In this document: in pieces, positions 1-11,172 of the stretch
How the letters are laid out: every line of letters begins with the position of its first letter
How positions within the stretch are numbered: the stretch's first letter is position 1
Origin: Tretioscincus oriximinensis
Taxonomy: Eukaryota; Chordata; Lepidosauria; Squamata; Gymnophthalmidae
Length of the DNA stretch: 64,000 bases
Assembly: GCA_022410635.1 (NCBI GenBank)
Contig: JAJVDF010000248.1
Coordinates: 316,012-380,011, forward strand
Direction: 5' to 3'
The notes under the pieces: model-generated
What the model was told of the DNA's origin: nothing
Databases searched by the model: none
Seen by the model: the letters and a program-made list of their open reading frames with translations, nothing else
Made by a program: the position numbers and the translations under genes

Positions 1-238
1 AAGGGTATAAATGGATACTAAGATAGTTGTCTGGATGTAGCCTCCGGGATGGAGCAACAGGCAGGACTTTTGAAATACCATTTGCAGGGAGTCACGAACA
101 GGAGCAGCATATTTTGCTTTCCTCTGTTCGGACTGCCCAGGTGCATCTGGTGGGCCTTTGTGTGACACAGAATGCTGGACTCGATGGGCTGTGGCCTGAT
201 CCAGTATGGCTCTTCTTATGTTCTTATGTTCTTATGTA
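1..238 (+). mobile_element. CR1-like LINE, 3' end (cut by window edge)
   Basis: The stretch is the terminal part of a non-LTR retrotransposon 3' region that recurs about a dozen times in the window. Diagnostic phrases are 'ggatggagcaacaggcag', 'gactgcccaggtgcatctg' and a tail of TTCTTATG octamers ending near 236. The upstream part lies outside the window. An octamer microsatellite tail without poly(A) is typical of the CR1 group. No coding capacity remains; the short open frame here is chance. Confidence 0.85.
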
Positions 239-1589
239 CCTGTAGGTTTCAGGGCAGTTAACAATAAAATCATAATTTTAACACATTAAAAACAGCCATA
301 TCTAAAAATGGGGAGGAGACAGTAGTTTTCTCAGCCAAAGGCAAGGCCAAAGAGGTGCCTCTGATTAGAAATATCCATCTTTGATTTAAATAAAATCTAC
401 AGGAAATTGATCTAAGGTGAATTAAAATATAAGTCTGGATGGACCCTTGGCTCAGGATATTTTCCTTCTAATTTATTGCATTCTTAATCCAATAGCATAA
501 ATCAAGAAACAATTCACTCTATGAGAACAAAAATTCCTTACATGTGAATTTCATCCTCTCCATGATTATTCAGTTTCATCCTGCTTCATCTCCTATTTCA
601 TTACTGAAAAGCAGGGCAGAGTTTTTAGAATATGTTTCACATGGCATAACTGGCTAAGTCTGTAGATCAGTTCAAGAAGAAACTGGATAGACACAAGTTA
701 GAAATTATTCTGTTTGTATTCTTCATGAAGTAGGATGTTTGATCCAATCATCTAAATGACTTCTTCCACCTCCATTTTGTTCAGCTGAATCTTCTGTAGT
801 GAATGTTAACTATTTTTACTTTATTTAATAACATTGTTGCTTACATACACTTTCTCAAATGACATAAAAATGAATTACAGCCACATTTTCCCCACTTCAA
901 TTTACAATCACGTTATTGGACTTAATAATTACAGTCTTTCTTCTATACAATGTTTTAATATATAAGACCAATGTGAACTATTTCTGAAAGTATTTATCAT
1001 CTCATAAATCAGGAGGCACCTTGTTGAACATGTAGGTTTTTAATTAGACGAGGGGCTTTTGTGGGTTTGTTCAGCTAGGTTTCACTTCTTTCATAGACTT
1101 CAACCCCACTTCAGTGTGAAGATCAAAGAAAACTACGAGGTCAGCTGCTTTCCCCCCTCCCAAATCATGAGATCTTCAATGGCCTGTTGGCACCTGTTGG
1201 GGGTTTTCTCCCTCCCACCTTGAGTATTTTTGACTGATGGCAATAAAAAGGTTTCTACACACTGTTGAATTTACATTTCAATTTGTGCTGAATAGCCATT
1301 CAAAGACACTACAAAACAGCAAAGTAAAGGTTTGTTAAAAGACTAAATGCAGCCCTTTATTTTCTAGCATATTTCTACACCTTATAATTCTTCTTATAGG
1401 AGGACATGTCAAGGGTGAGAAGAAAGTAGCAGCCCTCTATTTTCAAGGTCTATACTCAGATTTATGAAGGCAATTTTGTCACAATGTTATTGAATTTCTC
1501 AGGAAAAAATTCCATCAAAATTCATACTGCTTACTTCCAAGTAGAATAGGTTATGTTTTATTCTGATTATTTGTGAATTTTTCCTTTAT
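239..1589. other. AT-rich unique DNA, no gene seen
   Basis: I see no supported coding region, RNA gene or recognisable repeat. Short open frames are of chance length. Confidence 0.5.
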
Positions 1590-1745
1590 TGAACCTTATT
1601 CTGGATTACATCTTGGAACAGAACCTGCCACCCCTTAGGCTGGTGCAAAAATGGCAGTTATCACTTGGAACAGCTTCACTATCATGTGAATGGCAGGCTT
1701 CTATTTGGATCTAACAGGGAGTAAAGTCCAGTGCAGAAAGAGTCT
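1590..1745. mobile_element. MITE-like fragment (old copy)
   Basis: Contains 'cttattctggattacat' near the start and 'agtccagtgcagaaagagtc' near the end, which resemble the inverted ends of the better copies at 44.5 and 44.7 kb. The copy is degraded, and no target duplication was found. Confidence 0.3.
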
Positions 1746-3351
1746 TTGTCTGTGCTTTTGGGTGGTTTCATCTAATATACATTTACCTCATCATTTTCCG
1801 TTCATTTTATATTTCTTCCTTTCCCCCACTTTTCCTCACCCTTGCATTTCTTTGGGTGTTTAAATGTCCCTGGGGGCAAGGCCAATTATTTATGACGTAC
1901 TTCTTTGCATTAAGTCTTAGCTAGAAAAAACTGTTCCTATGGAAACTGATGTTTTCAAACAGAGCTGTTCCAACTTCAAAACAATAGTGTTGCATGCACA
2001 ATAGAAAATGCAGTTTTTAGAAGCAAACATATTCAGATGACTTTCATATCTGATTCTGATCCTGAAAATGAACAAAACCAAGTCTGTTTTGTAGCAAATC
2101 AATTGGATGGTTCAACTATCATCACTTAATAAGTGAGCTAAGAAATGTTAAAAATGGTTAAACGCTGGCTTTTTAAGGCATGTCCAGCCTTATCCTGCAG
2201 TAAAACTACAAAAAAAAAATTTCATGGAAAAGAAAACATCAATAAATTACGTATTTTCGAATCTGAGGTTGATTTGAGAAAACAGCATCTACAACTGCAG
2301 AATATCGAGCACTTATCTGTGGAACAAATGCATTCTGAAATATATATATAATGTAGGCACTGCAAGGTATTTATGCTCGAAGAAATAAATAGAAAACATT
2401 TTCAGACCTTCAAGTATTTTCTTGGCCATTTGGATTTTGTATCATGAAGGTATTTTATAATGATGAGAAAGCTGGATGTTGCTGACGATTCTTGAACTAG
2501 AAATGAAAATACAATGTTTAAGAGCAGAACTCAAGGATGGCCAATAAGGTACAGTACCCATTAACAGAAAATACCTGCATTATAATTAGAAACAGAACAG
2601 GATGACATATAAGTGAAATGCAGAAGCTGTGGCTGGTGAAAGGCAGCAGAATGTTGGCTGTGCACAGCCAGAGAGTGTCAAAAGCATCACTTTAATTTGC
2701 CATGAGTTCCTAAAGTACATAGAGAATTAGGTCAAAATGATCCTCACCCTGTTATCAGGCCACTTCCTTTATGCTGCATAATGGCATGTGCAAGAATTGG
2801 CAGGGGCTTTTTGGCACACTTGGCTGAAATGGTTGAAATTCCATGATGATTTCTTACATCATTTAAAGCTACATTATATCATCTTTTGAATTGTTCTAAT
2901 TGCAGGTATTTTTTGCACTTTTCTTCAGAGAATGGCCACTGGAACAACGCTCATCTTCTGCAAGTGTTTGTGTGAGTGTATGTGGGGTATTTCTATATTT
3001 TGCAGGCCCCTAGACATTTCTGCTGCTCCTAAGAAAAATGGAAATGCTGTATTCATTTTTTTCTGTGCTCTGCTTGCTTGGCCTTCCTTCTTCGTTGCCA
3101 TAATTGGGTGAAAATATGCCACACAAACATGGAAATGCGGGATGGGGAACTATGCCAGACATAGAATTCAGCCCTTACACTTCCTGTATTTCCTAAAGGT
3201 GTAGAAATGATTGTAGGCTGCTTAAATGCAGTCAATGCAAAGCACGTTTATTGCAAATTTAAATATGATTTTGGGATTATTAGGAATTTTTCTTGCTGCT
3301 TCTTGTTTCTCCATTACATTTCTTGCCCCATAAATTACATCCCCCATAAGT
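1746..3351. other. AT-rich unique DNA, no gene seen
   Basis: Nothing recognisable. Frames at 2145-2351 and 2925-3235 lack any family motif and overlap on opposite strands. Confidence 0.5.
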
Positions 3352-3465
3352 TAGACTGACCAGATGACCCCTTTTGGGTTCGGTTGAAAACCCATTTTTG
3401 TGGTGTCTCCCAGTTTTTTCAGAGGTAAAAAAAAATTAAAAAGTCTTTTTTGAAAAATATTTGAG
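3352..3465 (+). mobile_element. hAT-type foldback element B, one arm only
   Basis: Begins TTAGACTGACCAGATGACCCC and continues with the family arm (aaaacccattttt, ctcccagttttttc). The second arm seen in the 3878 and 48546 copies is missing, so this is a truncated copy. No target duplication can be scored. Confidence 0.6.
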
Positions 3466-3877
3466 ATAGTTCAAATTGACAATAAAAGGGGCTAGTTTCA
3501 GTGAAACCAAATGAAAAGAATTTGCTTGACCTGTGTCCAGCCAAGGTCCAAATGAGTTTAAATTTGATTAATTTAAAACTGATATTGTCCTGGCTATATC
3601 TTTCTTTGAGGAAAATGCAAGAGCACAATTCTACTCTTTGTGCATATTTCTACCTCCCACTGCTGCTATAGGATATAAAACATAGACTTGTACATATAAG
3701 AACCACTAGACAATAGGAAATAGAAGTGAGATAAGTGTAAGTTCAATCAGCCAGAACATTTCCAGGTCCATTGCAAAACACAGCATGAATTACTGGTATC
3801 AAAAATAAGTGTTAAACTTAGAAAATTACATCTGGTGTACCAGCAAGATACAGTCAGAATACTAAATCAGTGTACGG

Positions 3878-4092
3878 TAGGCTGATCAGATGACCCTTTT
3901 TGGGGTGGTGGTGGTGGTGAAAACTCAGTTTTGGGGTGCCTCCCAGTTTTTTCTGAGAAAAACTTTTCAAAAATATTTTTTTCCAATTTTTTTTTGTTTC
4001 TTAATTTTTTTTCCTCAGAAAAAAATGGGAAGCACCCCTAAAAGGAGTTTTCAACACCCCCCCCNAAAAAAGGGGGTCATCTGGTCAGCCTA
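3878..4092. mobile_element. hAT-type foldback element B, complete
   Basis: A 215-bp palindromic element. The left end TAGGCTGATCAGATGACC is the inverted complement, with one mismatch, of the right end GGTCATCTGGTCAGCCTA, and complementarity continues inward through the 'gcctcccagttttttctgag' arm to a T/A-rich centre. Flanks are GTGTACGG (3870-3877) and GTGTAAGG (4093-4100), a 7-of-8 match consistent with the 8-bp target duplication of hAT transposons. It has no coding capacity and would have moved by a transposase supplied in trans. Confidence 0.8.
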
Positions 4093-4100
4093 GTGTAAGG

Positions 4101-4384
4101 TGCACTTTGTAAGACTTTATAAATATAGAAGTGAAGAAAGGTATCTCCCAAATTTTGAAGAATAAAAAGATCCAAGTGTCTTTCAGAAAGTTATCATGAT
4201 TATCGCAATAAAACTTCAGGTATCATGAAGGATGAGTGACAAATAAGAACAGACATTCAATGTAACACAAAAGAAGATATCTCGACCACAAATGACAACA
4301 AACAGAAGAATCTAACAAGAAAGGAAAACATAGGTATGCTGCTAAAATATTAAGAACACTTGTGAAAAAGATCTAGAGGGAAAA
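4101..4384. other. Unique DNA, no gene seen
   Basis: A-rich sequence without a supported frame or repeat. Confidence 0.4.
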
Positions 4385-4575
4385 TAGACCCTTTCTGGCA
4401 CTGTCCATTACTGTATACTATATATATACCAGAATATATGAGTATCTGCACCAACATTTATTGAAGAATACAGCAGGCCACAAACTGAGCCTTCAGTGAT
4501 CTGTACTAGCATGTAGGAGGCAGGTTCCTGATCTGGGTTATAATCTGTAATAAGGCCCAGTGAAGAAAGTGCCAT
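4385..4575. mobile_element. MITE-like fragment (old copy)
   Basis: Starts 'gaccctttctggcactg' and ends 'gggttataatctgtaataaggcccagtg', resembling the paired ends of the MITE-like elements at 44.5-44.9 kb. It is diverged and has no visible target duplication. Confidence 0.3.
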
Positions 4576-4944
4576 TGAAAGTGTATGCTATATTACTGAT
4601 TTTTTTACACAAAGAGAATATACTTGGCAACCAACCTAGAGATGGCGATCACTGAAATGCCTGATTAAAACAAGAGATGAAAAGACAATCAAAACTCAAT
4701 CAAAATTCCAAGGAAAGGAGATGCTGAAAAGCATGTAAATTACAGAACCATTGTGTTAAATCAAAGGAATATTATAAGTGTTCTAGAAGATGTTTATACC
4801 AGCTGCATAGATCTGCCAACATGCAGAGCAGTTTAGGGCTAATGTGAGGTTAGAGTGGTTCTGAATAGTAACAGGTGTGTTTTTCATTTCTAGCACTTAT
4901 GCCCTAGGAATAGCAAGATTGGAACTGCTATGATTCAAATTGTT

Positions 4945-5372
4945 TTCAGATTGTTTTCTCAATCACATAACACTAGGATCAGTGGGCACTCCTTGAAACT
5001 GATGGGCAGAAAAGTGAGAACAGACAAAGGAAAGTATTTTTTCACCCAGAGGGTCATCGGCTTGAGGAATTTACTTCCTGAAGAAGTGGCGGTAGCTAGC
5101 AGCTTGGATAACTTCAAGACAGGACTAGATAGGTTTATGGACACCAAGGATATAAATTGGTACTCGGGTGGATGTCTGGATGATGCCTCAGAGGTGGAGC
5201 AACAGGCAGTACTCCTGAAATGCCATTTGCAGGGAGTCATGAACAGGTACATATTTTGCTTTCTTCTGTTCATCCAGGTGCATCTGGTGAGCCTCTCTGT
5301 GAGACAGAATTCTGGACTTGATGGGCTCTGGCCCAATTTAGTACGGCTCTTCTTATGATCTTATGTTCTAAA
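4945..5372 (+). mobile_element. CR1-like LINE, 3' end with ORF2 C-terminus
   Basis: A frame at 4930-5358 carries the C-terminal signature of CR1-group ORF2 (GKYFFTQRVIGLRNLLPEE, then a SLDNFKTGLDRFMD-like segment), and then runs on into the 3' UTR. The UTR holds the 'gtggagcaacaggcagtactcctgaaatg' segment and ends in TTATG repeats. Most of the reverse transcriptase is missing, as expected of 5' truncation during target-primed insertion. The open frame on the opposite strand is a shadow. Confidence 0.85.
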
Positions 5373-5394
5373 TTAGAANCTGAAATACTGATAT

Positions 5395-5512
5395 CATCTG
5401 TACAGAAATCCGTTAGTAAAATATAAAGACAGCTTAGAAGATTTTCATATGAAAGTGAAAACAGAAACTGAAAAATCTGGGCTGAAGGACAACATAATGA
5501 AAATCAATGTAG
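5395..5512 (+). pseudogene. BovB/RTE-like reverse transcriptase scrap
   Basis: One frame reads DSLEDFHMKVKTETEKSGLK followed by an N-I-x-K-x-N pattern. This fits the 'MKVKEESEKAGLKLNIKKTK' type segment downstream of the catalytic motif in BovB/RTE reverse transcriptases. Only about 35 codons are recognisable. It directly follows a CR1-like tail and is too short to say whether it was a separate insertion. Confidence 0.5.
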
Positions 5513-6800
5513 GGTCGACACGGTTATTTGGGCTGTTCCCTTCTTACTTGGACTGTGGTCCGTTTGGCCAAGCCTAGACAGGAACAGTTAATCTGTCCCA
5601 GAATCAGCCCAAGCATGGTGCAGCATATCACAGACAACATGAAAATGGCCTTCAGGTCTTTTAGGGTCCAGAGAGATGTACAGTATGCAAGGCAATTTAG
5701 GTGCAAATAGTCCTAGTGATGGAGGCAGTAATCAGCTTAGTCAAGGAGAAGGAATTTCAGTTGGAAGAAAACAACATGATTTTAATATGTGATACACATG
5801 GAAGAAGAAAACAAGTTCCTTAATGAGCTTTTACTTGACAGCAGTGCTTGACAAGACAAAAGAAAGGAAAATAAATACTGCAAAAATTCCTAGTGTTAAG
5901 CAATTGGCACATGTTTATAGTCACTAAAAGGTAAACAGTGAATTATGCAAATTAAAACTCTCTGGTTTTATTTCTAATATAAAATTAGTGAAGACTAGAT
6001 ATAATCCAATGCAACAGCATCTTTTTGTGTAGCACATACACACATAGCTTTTGTAATCCTGTTGAGTAGTTAGTTAATATCCTAGTTCAGTCTTCAGTCT
6101 TCTTCCAAGATTTCAGTGTTTGCATTCTGCACATAGAATTCTATCTAATATGATGGAGCACTACTTCTTTTACCCTTCTACCCTGTACTTATTGCTTTCC
6201 TGCTAAGATCAATGTGTCCCTGTTGTCTTTTAATTCTGCTTTCTTTAGGTATTGACAGAATTAATGTTGATTACTTCTATGATCTGTCAGTGGTACATTC
6301 AATGGAGAGTGAATTGCCATCAATAATCTGTGGATCTTTCACTTCAGGTGGAATTACCATGCTAAACTCCATGAGGAAATTCTTGGTTTTGACATCAGCA
6401 ACTTCTATGGATTTTCTCATCTTATGTTTAGACAATATCACTATTGGAATGCTTCATCCACAAAAAGTGGAGCATTATTGGAGATATTGATATAGTGGTT
6501 AGACTGAAGACAATGTGGCTTGTCTAGAAAATGGTGGCATGCAGAAGACATGTCCCTATGTTCTGACCTACCCAGGAGACCCATTTCAGTGATGCANCCA
6601 GTTCGCTTGTCACAGCAAAGTATGGTGAGTATATCCAGTCAAGGAAGTGCAATTAAATGCCACACAGTCTGATGATGCATATGGGGACTTCTCCACAAAA
6701 TTAACAGGAAATTAGATCTTTTGCCCTCTACCAAAGTTAGAATAGTATATTGAATTGTTTTCTGTTACTTTTGTAAATTTAAGATAATTTGCTTTCTTAC
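5513..6800. other. Unique DNA, no gene seen
   Basis: Frames of 60 aa on both strands at 5524-5710 mirror one another, and the 92-aa frame at 6212-6490 has no motif I recognise. I call neither a gene. Confidence 0.45.
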
Positions 6801-6877
6801 TTTGAAAAATCTAATGCAACAGAATGTTATCCTATACTCAGTATAGGATAACATTCTGTTGCATTACATTTTTCAAA
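6801..6877. repeat. 77-bp near-perfect palindrome
   Basis: Arms 6801-6838 and 6840-6877 are inverted complements over 38 bp with one mismatch near the outer end, around a single central C at 6839. The inner arm reads AGAATGTTATCCTATACT and its complement follows at once. No flanking direct repeat was found, so a transposon origin is not supported. With almost no loop it could extrude as a cruciform, or come from fold-back repair or a fold-back sequencing artefact. Confidence 0.95.
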
Positions 6878-8094
6878 AATACACTTTCCACTATGGATCA
6901 AAAAGTGTTTAAGGGAGATCAAAGGAATACTTCCAATTGATTTCTGCTCTTCTCTTATCATCTAGCAGATCCACGGGTCATGACTGGTTGAATCAATGGC
7001 TGATATAAATTAAACACCACAATACTTCAAATGATACAATATTTTTGGATCTTTTAATCTGCAATGTTTTCCTCCTTAGTTTCTAATGATTTTAGCATTG
7101 TTTGATGTTTTGCTGTGTATAGTACTTCAAATATTGGACTTTATAGGTTGTCAGTAATTTGTCATCCAGTTTAAAAGCTGTTTAACGAAGAGGGTGTTTT
7201 AACACAATTATTTTTTTNAAAAAAATGTCTCCTTGGAATTCCTTTTGTTCCCCATCTGCTCACCATTTCTTGAGTCATGTCTTTTTTGTTTCTTCATTAG
7301 AAATGTTAATTATTTGCTTTCATTGTATGCAATTATCCATCTGTCCAAACTCCAAGTTGATTTGAATGGTCTAATGTTTTACTATTAATTGATTATTTTA
7401 TCAAGACCGCAATCAGATTGACAGTATATTAGAAAATACTTTAATGTGGGCTTTGTCAGTTTTATTTAGCAAATCCCCCCTCGAGTTTGCCAATTTATTT
7501 GTGGCAATACCATGAAATGTAACTATTACGTAAAATATTGGGACCTTTTTGTTACAAACAGGGCAATATTATAATATATATATATATGTTTCATTAAACA
7601 GATCCTGACGTTTTTTTAAAAAAAATCTCTTTCTCAGTTGAAGACTCTTCTGCCTGCAGAGCAATTCTATTTATGGTACCACAAGGAAAGGCAGGAGGTG
7701 CTTTTCCATTACGTTCCCAACTGGAACCCTCAGAAACACTTAATTTATCTTGTCCATGGTGGAGGAATTAGTCACCCTTTTACACAACAGGATCTTAAGT
7801 AAATACAGTTGGTCTGAGCAATTAATAGGCAAGAATTCTGAAGGAAAGGCGAATTAAGAAGACACCCAAAGTTGCTGGGAGTATCCAGTGCAGGGCAGTT
7901 TTATTAAGTTCTGTGAATTGCAAGCAAAAGAAAAAAGAAAAAACCCAGTAAATGGTGGACATAGTATTAGTTGAGAAATCTGTGTATTGAAATACGTAGC
8001 TCTCAAGACCTACTAAAGTAAGACCAACACATTGCAAACAAGACGGTATTTAACTGTAGTGGTACCACAGAGTCGGAGCTTGTGCTTCATAATA
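6878..8094. other. AT-rich unique DNA, no gene seen
   Basis: Contains a short (TA)n run near 7573-7588 and poly(T)/poly(A) runs around 7211 and 7612. No supported gene. Confidence 0.45.
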
Positions 8095-8156
8095 ACCTAC
8101 AACAAGAGAAAGGTAGGCGGTACGAGCTTTCGTAGACAAGATGCAACTCTAAGAGA
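8095..8156 (-). mobile_element. Penelope-like 3' terminal scrap
   Basis: The string 'cgagctttcgtagacaag' matches the conserved core (agctttcgtagac) of the family best seen at 50489-51085. Only about 60 bp is recognisable. Confidence 0.35.
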
Positions 8157-8174
8157 TGAGCTCATGCTGCTTAT

Positions 8175-8590
8175 CTTCCCCTTGTTTTTATTTATTCATT
8201 TTATTTAAAATTATTTATATTCTGCCATTCACCATTGATCCCAGGGTGCGTAAAAAAGCAAAGAAAACTGCAAAAGATAAACACACATTAATAAAACATT
8301 TTAAAAAGTCCATATCCTCCCTCCCTTCAACAACCCAGACTCCCTGGAAAGACAGAATGCAGAGGGAGCTACAATATTTAAGCACCAAAAGTCTAGGTGA
8401 AGAAGAATTTTTTATCAGGCACCAAAAATTACAATCTAGTTCCTTGGTGAGCCTCTATGGGAAGGCTGTCCCAGAGTATGGGGTCCACCACAGAGAAGAC
8501 CCTCCTATGTCCCCCTAGCCCCTGCATCTCTGCAACATGGAGGAACTACCAGAAGGCCCTCTCCCTGAGATCTTAGTGGTTGTAACTCTC
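8175..8590 (-). mobile_element. Old interspersed repeat with AT-rich tail
   Basis: Starts with 'tttatttattcattttatttaaaattatttatattctgcc', the inverted form of a common sauropsid LINE/SINE-type tail. It continues through 'actccctggaaagacag' and 'cccagagtatggggtccaccacagagaagaccc', a phrase I recall from an abundant amniote repeat whose class I cannot fix. The 120-aa frame across it (8156-8518) is therefore not a gene. Confidence 0.45.
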
Positions 8591-9612
8591 ACTTGTTAGT
8601 GTCCAAAGTGCTACAAGCCCCCCTTACTTAAAATTACTGGCTTCCTCTCATTACTCTCCCCTTGCTTGTCTTATGCAAGTTTTGAAGATAAGTGCTGAAA
8701 CATGGGGCTAGACAGGTTGCCTTCAAAGATTGTTCTGTCCCATCCTTCCCTTGGGCTCCAGACATGATATACAAGTGAGGGATCATGAATTAATGATCAG
8801 CTGGAGTTGATGATGTCTTGGGTGAGACGTTGTGTAGATTGAAACTGCTATTTCACCTCCACTGCCAGTATTGGGTGAGAATGAATAGTATCCCTGTTCT
8901 TGTTGTGCAGACAGAATTGGTCATATTGTATTTGGTCTGAAACATACTGAACTGAAATAGTAAAAAATGCTCCAAGCAAGGTGAGTGCAGATACAGCCTT
9001 AGCTTGAGCTGTATGATAAAAATCAGGAGGCATTTTTTTCTCCAGGTTTGGAACAAAAAATCCATAAAGGAGATACTAAGGATGAAAAGAGTGTTTGGCA
9101 ATTTCTGGTAAATGTTTTAATGCAAAATATATGAACATGAATTAACAGTCCCAAAATATAAACCTGGCCATTCACCAGCTGTTCTTGTCTGGCCTTGAGC
9201 CACCAACTGCTAAGGGTGTCATCAGCATAGTTTATGGGTGACATTAAATTATTCAGGTTAGTGAAAACTGTGAAAGGGATTGTAAAGACCTCCATCTTGA
9301 TATTGGATGACTGGACAGCTAAGTACTAAAGGTGCTTAGAGGCAAAGAACCCAATTATGTTTATAAACTAGTGGAAACTGTGGGGTTTTTAAAACATATC
9401 AGGAAATGAATCTTGAAGTTTGATAATGAACACAATGAAGGTGGCATTCTTGTATATAGCAGTAATAAAAGAAACAAATTCAGTATTAGAGATAGTTAGA
9501 TAGGGAAAGGAAAATAAGTTGTCAAGAATAAATAAATAAATTATGCTTCTTTATAAATGAATGGTGATGCCACATTTTATTTACAATGTTGTTCTTTTTT
9601 ATCCATCAAGAA
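8591..9612. other. Unique DNA, no gene seen
   Basis: Overlapping minus-strand frames at 8848-9295 include a YADDT string that superficially recalls a reverse transcriptase motif. Surrounding residues do not fit any reverse transcriptase, so I treat it as chance. Confidence 0.4.
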
Positions 9613-9686
9613 AATAGGCGGCCCCCCATCAAGGAATCCGCGGGTTGCTGGCGTGCGCCCGGGGAGCCGGCCAGCATGGGCACTGC

Positions 9687-9724
9687 CATGTTTTCGGAGG
9701 TCACTTCTGACCTCCAAAAACATG
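9687..9724 (+). promoter_or_regulatory. Stem-loop upstream of TATA box in LTR-like repeat
   Basis: CATGTTTTCGGAGGTCA and TGACCTCCAAAAACATG pair over 17 bp with one mismatch around a CTTC spacer. The stem ends about 37 bp before the TATA box. Whether it acts as DNA or RNA is unknown. Confidence 0.6.
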
Positions 9725-9758
9725 GTGTCCGGTGACGCGCTTCCGGCAGGACGCCGGA

Positions 9759-9802
9759 CTATAAAAGCAAGAGGCTGGCACCATTTTCAGCCTCTTGCTT
9801 TT
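9759..9802 (+). promoter_or_regulatory. TATA box and adjacent perfect stem-loop
   Basis: CTATAAAAG at 9759-9767 is a strong TATA box. Overlapping its end, AAAAGCAAGAGGCTG (9763-9777) and CAGCCTCTTGCTTTT (9788-9802) form a perfect 15-bp stem with a 10-nt loop. A start site about 25-30 bp after the TATA box would fall in the loop or second arm. Confidence 0.55.
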
Positions 9803-10560
9803 AGGTGCCATCCCTCCCTCCCTCCCTCCCTTTAGTTAGGTCTTCCTCTTCGTCATGGACGGTGAGGGGTTGGCAGGTGATGCACCTTGGGATGGGCAGA
9901 AGGGACAATCACTGGCCAGGGGTGGCAGGAAATCCCCTGACTGAGCCCATAGGATATAACTTAGGGGACCCCTTAAGGGTTTTAAGCCAGCCGAGCTTGC
10001 CCTTGGGGAGGGGCTGGAAGCCGAAGGCTGCCTTAAGTCAGGGAAGGGGGCTCGTGACAGAGCTTGTGCTCAGAGAGCCCCACAAAAACTTCCTCTGATC
10101 CCCGGGTTAACCGGCTTGCAACGGTGCGAGCTGGGCGGTGCTCATAAGGGTGTGAGCCTGTCATGGCCATCCCAGCAAAGGGCTGGACAGCTTGATTGTT
10201 TGGCTGACTCACATGGGCGTGAGCAGCAATGGTATTGGTAGTCCCATCGGGTCAGCCTCAGAGGCTGAGTGGGACAGTCCTCCCAAGGTGCTGCGCCTGC
10301 CGCTCCCCATTCACCTTGCCATGGCCTTTTCCTCCATTTCTGGGTTCTGTTGTTAAAAGATCTACAAGCAACTCTAATGAATGCGAGCGCGGCTTTGGTT
10401 ATTGTTAATTAAACTACCTGACACTGTTGTCACTTTGTTTGGAAATTGTTAAGTTAAATATAGCACATGTTCACTTTATGGGGTTTATTGTTGTATTAAT
10501 AAATATGTTGTCCCAGCATAATGTGGTCTGTCGTGACTCCCAGGGTGGCCGTTGCCGGCA

Positions 10561-10989
10561 AAACTTTGTTTATTCCTTTTATTTTTTACAGGACATTACA
10601 CAATTCAGCCACATGTGTCATCACCATTTGCTGCTGGGACGAGACNTTGGCTGAAGTCATATGAGATCACATTCCCAGAAGCAAATTATAGAGACTTTGC
10701 ATGGGAGCCATGGAAGTGAGATGGCAGCATCCTGCACATTGCTATGGCAGTGGCACACTCCCCACAAATAGGTCACCTCTGGGCATGAATAAGGTATGTG
10801 TGGCCAAGGCGGGAGTGATGGCTTACACTGATTATAGCCTGATATCCAGGGCTATAAGGCTGCATGTGGACGTGGCCCCAAATGGCACTAATCCAAGATA
10901 GAAACTGAAGTGCATAAAATTATGAAGCATGTATGGGGTGGAAGGGATGGATAGTGAAAAATGATTTGCTTTATCATCTCTTCCTATAC
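10561..10989. other. Unique DNA, no gene seen
   Basis: No supported gene. The short open frames here have no recognisable motif. Confidence 0.4.
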
Positions 10990-11160
10990 GGTGCACTCTA
11001 TGAAGCTGATGCACAGTTAGACCCACAGTTGGTTCTAACTATGATGAGCATAGTTAGAAACAATATTTATTTCACTCAGGTGGTCATTGGTATATAAAAC
11101 TTATTACCAGAAAAGGTAGTGACCTCAACTAACCTGGATAAGTTTAAGTGTAAGAAATTT
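10990..11160 (+). mobile_element. Old CR1-like LINE fragment, left of L1 insertion
   Basis: Reads 'tttcactcaggtggtcattgg...ttattaccagaaaaggtagtg...ctggataagttta', a decayed version of the 'ttcacccagagggtcatcgg...ggaatttacttcctgaagaggtagtggt' stretch of the better copies. It is interrupted after 11172 by an L1 and resumes at 12872. Confidence 0.6.
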
Positions 11161-11172
11161 TATGTACAAATA
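11161..11172. repeat. Target-site duplication of L1, left copy
   Basis: TATGTACAAATA here is repeated exactly at 12860-12871, flanking the L1 insertion. Confidence 0.9.

Larger units (their letters stand above)
9613..10560 (+). mobile_element. LTR-like repeat, CpG-rich copy (probable solo LTR)
   Basis: This copy shares an ordered set of phrases with two minus-strand copies at about 33470-34385 and 59170-60005: a 'gatgcaccttgg'-type segment, 'aaatcccctgactgagcccata', 'accccttaagggttt', 'aacttcctctgatcc' and an AT-rich 3' part with AATAAA-type signals. A TATA box near the front and polyadenylation-like signals near the back give the promoter-to-poly(A) layout of a long terminal repeat. Clean TG...CA ends and a target duplication were not located, so the boundaries are approximate and the class (Gypsy, ERV or other) is open. 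The first 200 bp are far richer in CpG than the surroundings. No coding frame of retroelement type is present. Confidence 0.5.

Noticed and set aside
6212..6490. 92-aa frame downstream of the BovB-like scrap as further LINE sequence
   Set aside because: No RTE or other reverse transcriptase motif could be recognised, and spacing from the scrap does not fit.
8848..9295. Minus-strand frames with a YADDT string like a reverse transcriptase motif
   Set aside because: Residues around the string do not fit any reverse transcriptase block, and no neighbouring RT motifs are present.
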